Assembly: GCF_000090795.2 (NCBI RefSeq)
Contig: NW_003546262.1
Location: 518,670 to 582,669 of the forward strand
Source: Amphimedon queenslandica
Taxonomy: Eukaryota > Porifera > Demospongiae > Haplosclerida > Niphatidae
Direction of reading: 5' to 3'
Length of the DNA: 64,000 nt
Shown: one piece after another, positions 57,720 through 64,000 of the stretch
Numbering within the stretch: the stretch's first letter is position 1
Layout of the letters: each line of letters starts with the position of its first letter
Translations under genes and position numbers: made by a program
The notes under the pieces: generated by a model
Seen by the model: the letters and a program-made list of their open reading frames with translations, nothing else
What the model was told of the DNA's origin: nothing
Database searches by the model: none

Positions 57720-58740
57720 CATCTGTTATGTAGCAGGGATTGATGTGTCTTGCATAGAAGAATGTAATGATAGTGACTCTGAAGGTGACAATTTTGATGA
57801 TAATAATAGAATATATGCCAATAAAAGAAAGCCTACCCTCAAATGGGAGTGTACACACAGGTGCAAGCTTTTATTAGAGAGTGACATTAGTTCTATTATT
57901 GAAGTGAAACGATATTTTGATGAACCAATTAAAGAGTTGAGGAAGCATTTAGATGCATGAGATAACTGTCCTAATAATCATTATAATTATGACAAGATCC
58001 CTGCATGTTGAAGAAATAGATCAAGTGCCATGAACACAATTTTTGTGATAATGCAAATGTAACAATAGTTATTAAAAAAGATGAAAATAACGTTAAAATA
58101 TTCTAATTATTCAGAAATTGTTTCTGAAGGGATAGGCCATCCTATTATGTGTTGTAATAAAGATACAGAATGTAAAAGCATGCTGCCGATTTTACACAAT
58201 GCATCTGTTCATTATCCTTTGTTGAGACACCTTTTAAAACACTTTGATGTTGCTAGAAATGCACATTTAACAATAGATATTATTGATTCTTCCCTTGCTG
58301 ATGGCAATGTAGCACAATTGATAGATTTAAAAAGTAATGAAGCCAATGAGACTAAATTTGATAATGTGTATTATGCTATTAATGATAGTGAAGAAGATGA
58401 CCCATTTAGAATACCAAACTTAGATACTGTGCTTTATTTTGAGTATTCAGATGCTATGATGAATTTAAGAAAGCTTTGTCTGATCAGGCAGTTAATGCTT
58501 GTAGCTGTGAGAGGCTTTTGAGAAAAATTTTGTCACTGAAGCTAAAAATTGAGATAGTGATGTTTGGAATATCCTATTAGAATACATTAGAGAGAATGAT
58601 CCTATAGCATTAAATAAAGTTTTGTATATTTGTAATCATTGTAAACCTAATATTAGGAAAAACAAAGTTCCAGCACGATGTGTGCTTAATGGGTTAAAGT
58701 GTGAGCCAATACCCAAAGAATTGGAAAATTTGGATCATTT
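57720..58740 (+). pseudogene. Helitron H2a DUF6570-like region
   Basis: CIEECNDSDSEGDNFDDNNR, HRCKLLLESDISSIIEVKRY, ELRKHLDA, DPFRIPNLDTVLYFEYSDAM and YICNHCKPNIRKNKVPARCV with paired Cys motifs. Parallel to 22,080-23,300 on - and to 59,990-61,190. Frameshifts and stops at 57,958 and 58,519. Confidence 0.82.
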
Positions 58741-59130
58741 AAATAAAGCTCATATTTTCTGTTCACATACCTGTTATTTACCCAGGATTGACAAATGTAT
58801 TCGTTCCTTATAGGAGGCCTGGAATAACCACCAGTTATCTACAGAAGGAAATGCCACTCCTTTCCAACTCTTACTCTCTGAATCATTAATTTGTAACAAA
58901 ACTCCTGTAACTCTATCTCGTCATGATTTATTGGTATTACCAGCTGCAGGTGAACATGTTACAGTACCCCGTTCTCACTTCAATCCTTGTTCTGCTCTTC
59001 AACATGCATTAAAAACCAGGTTTGTCCCTCTATCATCTCCTAATGACTTTGATAATGCCTTGCATGTCTCTATTATAACGTTTTTGGTGAATATTTGCCA
59101 GTATGTGCTTTTTATTCTATAAAACAATGG
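58741..59130 (+). pseudogene. Integrase-like (rve-derived) gene fragment between Helitron copies
   Basis: HIFCSHTCYLPRIDKCIRSL, stop, EAWNNHQLSTEGNATPFQLL: the pattern LPRIxxxLxxFxxxWNxHxLSTExxxSPxQLF is the end of integrase-core proteins seen in animal transposons. It continues with LVLPAAGEHVTVPRSHFNPC and SIITFLVN. No catalytic residues are in this piece. It sits exactly where H2a breaks off, so it was inserted there or captured. Confidence 0.5.
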
Positions 59131-59984
59131 CCGATAACATTCATTTCATTTGGGAGCCCCTTGTTTCAGGCGTTATTTACTCATAGAACTCATAATGATG
59201 TGTGTCATTTATCCTCCGTTTCATTTCGCCACTGATTTTATTATTCAATTTTAAATAATTAATTTTATTTATGTGTCCTTTAGAGTGCAATCACTTATCA
59301 TACCAGGCATTAATTGTTCTTGTAATGTGTGTCGAGGCAGAGTTGAGTTTTTACCAGCTAAAACTCATATTTCTCAAAATCCAAATTGACCAATTTAATC
59401 ACAGAAATTTTTATAGCATTATGCAGCTAGTGATTTTTGTGAAAAACCAGAATTCTTAACTAGTAGGAAAAAGATACTATTGCTGCTCCCATTACTTCAA
59501 TGCATGGCGTAGGTGCAGGTTATACTGTCTAAAAAAATTCCATCAAAAAGTATCTAAAAAGAACGCAATACAGTGTTTAAAACACCATTTCTAAACCCTT
59601 AAATGCCCACATGGCTGGATATTATCCAAGCTGAAACTCAGGTTTTCTACATCATAAATCACCAATTTCACCTTAAACTTGTATACTATATACACTGAAA
59701 ACTTGTATACACTTGTATAGGTAACACAATGTTTAAGCAAAACTGAAACCTAATTGACATAGATTTGAAACTGAGTTGGTCAATTTGTTTCACCCTGGGC
59801 TTTCAAGGCCAGTAAAAGCATTACTAAATTTACCTAGCTTGGAAGGCAAAAGTTAGGTGAAAGACACCCATGTTATGTACACTTGTAATTTAGTTTCATT
59901 TTTTCTTAAAATTAACAGCTAGCCATACAAGGTGGTTTATGGTGAAATTGTCTGTGTTTCAGCCTGGAAAATACCCTGCCACAT
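59131..59984. other. No gene seen
   Basis: Unique spacer between H2a plus the integrase-like fragment and H2b. It has no Helitron counterpart in H1. Confidence 0.4.
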
Positions 59985-61615
59985 CTCACGTAAATGATAG
60001 TGACTCTGAACATGATAATGTTGACAATAGCAGAATGTATAGTAATAACAGAAAGCCTACCCTCAAATGGCACTGTAAAAGCAGGTGCAAGCCTTTATTA
60101 GAGAGTGACATTAGTTCTATTATTGAAGTTAAACGTTATTTTGATGAACCTATTAAATAATGAAGGAAGGATTTAGATGCATGTGATCATTGTCCTAATA
60201 ATTATTATATGTGACCATAATTGACAAAAGGTACATTATGGCGGATTTTAACATTCATCATTATGATGAAAAATATCAGCCTGTGAGTGCTCTGTTAGAG
60301 AACTATTGTTTCTAAAAGTTACATAGTAACTTTTTGCATCCTCTGGAGTAATTTCATGATGAATGGAGCTCAGAAAGTTGGATTTTTAAGGCTATAAAGA
60401 CCAATTTTCCTATCCGCCATAAGGTACCTTTTGTCAATTATGGTCACATATGACAAGATCCCTGCATGTTGAAGAAATAGATCAAGTCCATGAACATGAT
60501 TTATGTGATAATTCTAATGTAACAGTGAATGTTAAAAAACATGACAATAATGTTGAAAAATATTTTAAATATTCGGAAATTGTTTGTGAAAGGATAGGCC
60601 ATCCTATTGTATGTAGTAGTAATGATACTGATTGTAAAAGCATGCTGTGTATTTTACCCAATGCATCTGTTCATTATCCTTTGTTGGGACGCCTTATGAA
60701 AAACTTTTATGTTGCTAGAAATGCCCATTTAACAATAGATATTATTGACTTTTCCCTTCGCTGATGGTGATGTAGCGCAATTGATAAATTAAAAAATTAA
60801 TGAAGCCGATGAGACTGAATTTCATAATGTGTATTACGCTATTAATGATGGTGAAGAAGAGTCCCATTTAGAATACCAAACTTAGATACTGTACTTTATT
60901 TTCAGTATTCAGATGCTATTGATAAATTTAAGAAACATTTGTCTGATTATGCTGTCAATGCATGTTGCAGCTGTGAGAGGCTTTTAAGAAAAACTGAAGC
61001 TAAAAATTTAGATAGTGATGTTTGGAATATCCTATTAGATTACATTAGAGAGAATGATCCTACGTCAATAAATGAAGTTATGTATATTTGTAATCATTTT
61101 AAACCTATTATTAGGAAAAATGAAGTTTCAGCACATTGTGTGCTCAATGGGTTAAAAGTGTGAGCCACTACCAAAAGAATTGGAAAATTTTGATCCTGCG
61201 AGTTAATAGAGGGCCATGTGTTTTCAGACAATTGTTAGGCTAGGCACACACACCTTAAAAGTGCCTATATATAATTTTTGAAGGCCCTTAAAAGTGCAAT
61301 GTTTTATTTACCCCTTCCATTAAAAAAACCTTGAAAACTTTAAATGAGATTGGTATAGCTTCTAATCATTTGCCTAATCCAGGACTTTATATTATTATTA
61401 ATGGACAGCATACTGAATTAAATAATGTCTGGCGTAGTTTAGTTGATGTAAATAAAATAAAAGCAGCACTTAGAAAATTAAAAGAAATAAATTGGCTTTA
61501 TAGAAACGTAGATGATGATTCAATTGACGAATCGTCTAAAAATGTGATACAATTAGTAAGCAATACTACTTGTATAATGCTTTAAAAACAAATGAATAAG
61601 ATTTAGAAGGCCTTT
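59985..61615 (+). pseudogene. Helitron H2b DUF6570-like region
   Basis: RCKPLLESDISSIIEVKRYF (60,090), MITE, RSLHVEEIDQVHEHDLCDNS, NACCSCERLLRKTEAKNLDS (60,957), YICNHFKPIIRKNEVSAHCV (one Cys of the second pair is Phe here), then a block absent from H1, then LPNPGLYIIINGQHTELNNV and VDVNKIKAALRKLKEINWLY. Stops near 60,158, 60,762 and 61,161. Confidence 0.82.
60210..60448. mobile_element. TA-target MITE, TGTGACCATAATTGAC ends (239 bp)
   Basis: Ends TGTGACCATAATTGACAAAA and its inverse, both continuing GGTAC and with a GGCGGAT block inside the arms. Flanked by TA (60,208-60,209; 60,449-60,450). H1 at about 22,978-22,995 on - shows the uninterrupted CATTATATGACTAGATCC, so the TA duplication is confirmed by an empty site. 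Confidence 0.93.
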
Positions 61616-62980
61616 TGGCATATACAATAAGAAATCTTCATAGTAAAATTGCGACAGGTTCTGATATCAGTCAATATAAACTGATGAATGTAAAAGAAGC
61701 ACCTATCGACAATAGGCAAGAGCATCTTGATTTGTTATGCTTTCCTACTATCTTTCCTACTGGACAATGTGGAGAGCATCATCACAGACAAAGCTATCCA
61801 GCACAGACTTCATCATTTAGTGAATACATAAAATCTAGACTTTTAAACAAACATTCCCGATTTCGTAAAAATTATTCATTATTGTTTGCACTATTACGGA
61901 TTAAAAATTAACAAGGCCTTAAAAACTGGCATATACAATTTATTAAAAACATCAAAGGGCAACGTTGGTCAAACTTTTGCTGAAATATTAGAAAAAATAA
62001 ATGTGTTAGATGAAGAATTTGAGGGCAATTTAAGTACCATGTTGGCTCCAATACGGGGCATAAATCAAAATTAGTTTCGTGTGAAAGGTGAAGTCAAAGC
62101 AATGATTGCTGAGTATGGCTCACCGACACCTTCCCTTACATTAAGTTGTGCTGAATACGATTCTGCTGATATAACGTAACATTTAAGAAAAGTGAATAAT
62201 GCACCAAAATCATATAGTATTTCTAGATTATGTACTGAGGACCCTGTTTCAGTATCGCGACAATTTTCATACAAATTTAAGGATTTCTTTAACATAGTCA
62301 TTCTCCAGAGAGGTGTTCTAGGCAAAGTAGAGCAATATTATGTTAAAAATGAATATTAAATGCGTGGAGCTCCTCATTATGACATCCTTCTATGGATTAA
62401 AAATGCTCCTGTTGTCGGTATTGATCGTCCAGAAAAATTGTTCTTTCATACAAGATAGGATTACCTGTCATATACCAGATAGTAATACGTCACCTTATTT
62501 AAATTTTTTGGTAACAAAATAGCAAATGCACATGTGCAGCAAATACTGCAAACGAAGTATTAAAGTTGGCAAGACCAATGTATCTAGACGCCAATTTAAA
62601 TTTCCTAGTAAAGTACGAGATAGTATTTGCATCAATGATGTTGAAAATAGCTTGAAATCATGCAATAAAATATATTATCTCAAACGAAATGAAAAAGAAG
62701 TTCGAGTCAACGACTACAATCCTTTACTGTAGAAATTGTGGGGTGCAAATATGGACTTGCAATACATAGCTGAGAGGAGTCTTTCCTCAAAAGAGTCTGT
62801 AACAGGACATGTCACTAAAGCAGAAAAGAGTCATGCACAGGACTTATGGGATGAAGTCAGAAGCTGTGACAACAAATGCAGCAGGCTTTCGAAAGTTGGA
62901 CAAAAATTACTTCGCGCTGAAGAAGTAGGATTATATGAAGCTAGCGATCTTCTTGTTGAAAGTTTATATATGAAATGAGT
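61615..62980 (+). pseudogene. Helitron H2b Rep domain, catalytic motifs lost
   Basis: LDLLCFPTIFPTGQCGEHHH, STMLAPIRGINQN, stop, FRVKGEVKAMIAEYGSP, LRKVNNAPKSYSISRLCTED, then GAPHYDILLWIKNAPVVGID: the HUH motif is H-Y-D, the second His codon being GAC (62,381-62,383). Later ESVTGHVTKAEKS replaces both tyrosines of the Y2 motif by Ser and His. This copy could not nick DNA. Confidence 0.9.
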
Positions 62981-63053
62981 TACCGTACAGTATGTTAATG
63001 TGTACTTGCCACATAAGAGGAGAAAAATAAAAAATTATTCATATTTAACTAAA

Positions 63054-63759
63054 ATGGATCGATCTTCTACTGACATTTTTAATCCTAGCGTAATTGAAGA
63101 CTTTTATCCAACAAGACCAAATAAAATGGAAGATGTATCTTGTTACGAATTTGTTGGTAATTACAAATTTAATAAAATAGGAGAAAATAAAGAAAGAGAA
63201 TAGAAACTTCGATCAAAGCCAGTCTTTCCAAACCATAGAAAATTTAACCCTATGCAAGAAGCGGAAAGAGACGATTTTTATTACTCGCTAATATTTTTAT
63301 TTGTGTCTCTTAGAGATGAGAGCACACTCGTAATGGAAGGAGAAACAATGGAAGAAGCTTTTAAGCGTCACAGACAAGCATCTTCACGTGGCATTAAAAA
63401 TCATTTCAACAAACGACAGGAATTATTAGAAGCAGAACGTAAATGGAAGAAAATAGACAATGCAAAAAATTAAGCCGGTTTTACTTCAGAAACTTCCTGA
63501 TAACAAGGAAGATGATGAGCCTCAATTACTGGGTAAAATAATAGAAACAGTAGCTGATACTGCTGACATGCATATAAATGTCCCTAATTTAATATTACAG
63601 CAAATAGAGACAGTGCTTAATGTAGATCAAAAAAGAATTTTTGATAAAATAAAGAGCCATTCTATAAGTCAAGAAGAATGTGAAGACTTATTAGAGAATG
63701 AGTCTTCAAGACTACTTACATTAGATAATATCAAACCGCTAAGGATGTTTATTTGTGGT
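63054..63759 (+). pseudogene. Helitron H2b linker and start of helicase
   Basis: [40 protein letters not shown], then KIIETVADTADMHINVPNLI, VLNVDQKRIFDKIKSHSISQ and IKPLRMFI. The Walker A loop should follow directly, but the sequence switches to the LTR at 63,760. Confidence 0.88.
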
Positions 63760-63928
63760 TGTAGTGACTTGGTACTATCAAATAATTATCTATACTTATG
63801 GTTATGAATATTATGATTATGTTGTAATGTATGCATACTTGTGGTTTTGTATATATATATCTTGGAGATCACATTTTATCAGTTTTTTTTTTTAATGATC
63901 TTTGGGATGAAGATATGAAACTGTAACA
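63760..63928 (+). repeat. 5' LTR of a second Ty3/gypsy element
   Basis: 169 bases from TGTAGTGACTTGG to CTGTAACA, beginning TG and ending CA as LTRs do. Its left edge is fixed by the break in the Helitron helicase and its right edge by the primer site. Contains a TATATATATAT stretch that could be a TATA box. The matching 3' LTR is beyond the window. Confidence 0.78.
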
Positions 63929-63930
63929 AC

Positions 63931-64000
63931 TGGCGACGAGGATGGCAACTGCGTTAATAGGGCACATAGAGGAGTTTGATAAAGATAAAGAAGAATGGAT
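63931..64000 (+). CDS. gag: Second gypsy element: primer site and gag start (partial)
   Basis: TGGCGACGAGGATGG (63,931-63,945) is the same kind of primer site as at 1,529. The overlapping ATG at 63,942 opens MATALIGHIEEFDKDKEEW, the usual N-terminus of gypsy Gag proteins (acidic, with E-x-W). No defect is seen in the few codons available; the rest is outside the window. This element is younger than H2b, which it interrupts. Confidence 0.82.

Larger units (their letters stand above)
55856..58740 (+). mobile_element. Helitron H2a, 5' part
   Basis: 5' terminus, leader, basic N-terminus (RIKSQSRGAYKIRRKYKLAA at about 56,850) and most of the DUF6570-like region, ending abruptly after PKELENLD at about 58,735. 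The equivalent region is then repeated in H2b. Confidence 0.85.
59985..63759 (+). mobile_element. Helitron H2b, 5'-truncated and cut by a gypsy LTR
   Basis: Starts within the DUF6570-like region (VNDSDSEHDNVDNSRMYSNN), runs through Rep and linker, and ends in the helicase at PLRMFI, where an LTR begins at 63,760. It contains a 239-bp MITE. It retains the segment deleted in H1 (FQTIVRLGTHTLKVPIYNF). It lacks the downstream helicase and OTU parts within the window. Confidence 0.9.

Noticed and set aside
1-64000. tRNA, rRNA or bacterial-type operons
   Set aside because: No cloverleaf with a conserved T-loop, no rRNA segment and no operon-like gene arrangement was seen.

Overview
This is eukaryotic, AT-rich DNA with GT-AG introns. 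I see no host housekeeping gene that I can defend, and no tRNA or rRNA. Almost everything recognisable is a transposable element, mostly decayed. The mix (Helitrons with a C-terminal OTU protease, Mutator-like elements with SWIM and OTU domains, a RecQ plus DUF6589-type element, Ty3/gypsy, pogo, Tc1, many TA-target miniature elements) fits a non-bilaterian animal. A demosponge such as Amphimedon is my best guess, by inference only. A 644-base run of N (29,888-30,531) marks an assembly gap.

Layout from left to right: hAT transposase tail (1-429); decayed Ty3/gypsy gag-pol (1.5-4.9 kb); mostly unassigned DNA with a degenerate tandem repeat (5-8.3 kb); Mutator-like element A on + (8,344-12,675). 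From 12,724 to 34,827 lies a second Mutator-like element, copy B, on the - strand. It is split by two large insertions. The first (12,946-25,084) holds a 701-bp inverted-repeat element, a proline-rich gene, a diverged 1-kb tandem duplication and a full-length but broken Helitron (H1, -). The second (28,624-34,236) is a 5.6-kb terminal-inverted-repeat transposon with a 3-bp TTA target duplication. It encodes a multi-exon protein with a 22-copy acidic repeat, a DDE-like core and a PHD finger. Copy A supplies the unoccupied site, so the second insertion can be read to the base.

Then come unassigned DNA (34.8-39.8 kb), a second proline-rich gene on - with the same upstream layout as the first (39.98-42.4 kb), miniature elements, a YqaJ-type exonuclease fragment (43.1-43.9 kb), a near-perfect 76-base hairpin (45.53 kb), and a 5.07-kb element with about 73-bp inverted ends carrying a RecQ-like helicase (+) convergent with a DUF6589-type gene (-) (45,911-50,981). 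After unassigned DNA come a pogo-type transposase (53-54.2 kb), a Tc1-type transposase with two introns (54.7-55.85 kb), a partly duplicated Helitron on + (H2a and H2b, 55.86-63.76 kb), and the first LTR, primer site and gag start of a second Ty3/gypsy element, which cut H2b at its helicase P-loop and runs off the window.

Functionally, these are selfish replication and transposition modules: rolling-circle Rep plus PIF1-type helicase (Helitron), DDE transposases (Mutator-like, pogo, Tc1, hAT and probably the PHD and DUF6589 elements), reverse transcriptase and integrase (gypsy), and accessory enzymes (two unrelated OTU proteases, RecQ, YqaJ). The most novel-looking items are the PHD/acidic-repeat transposon, the RecQ plus DUF6589 element, and the presence of OTU proteases in two unrelated transposon classes.
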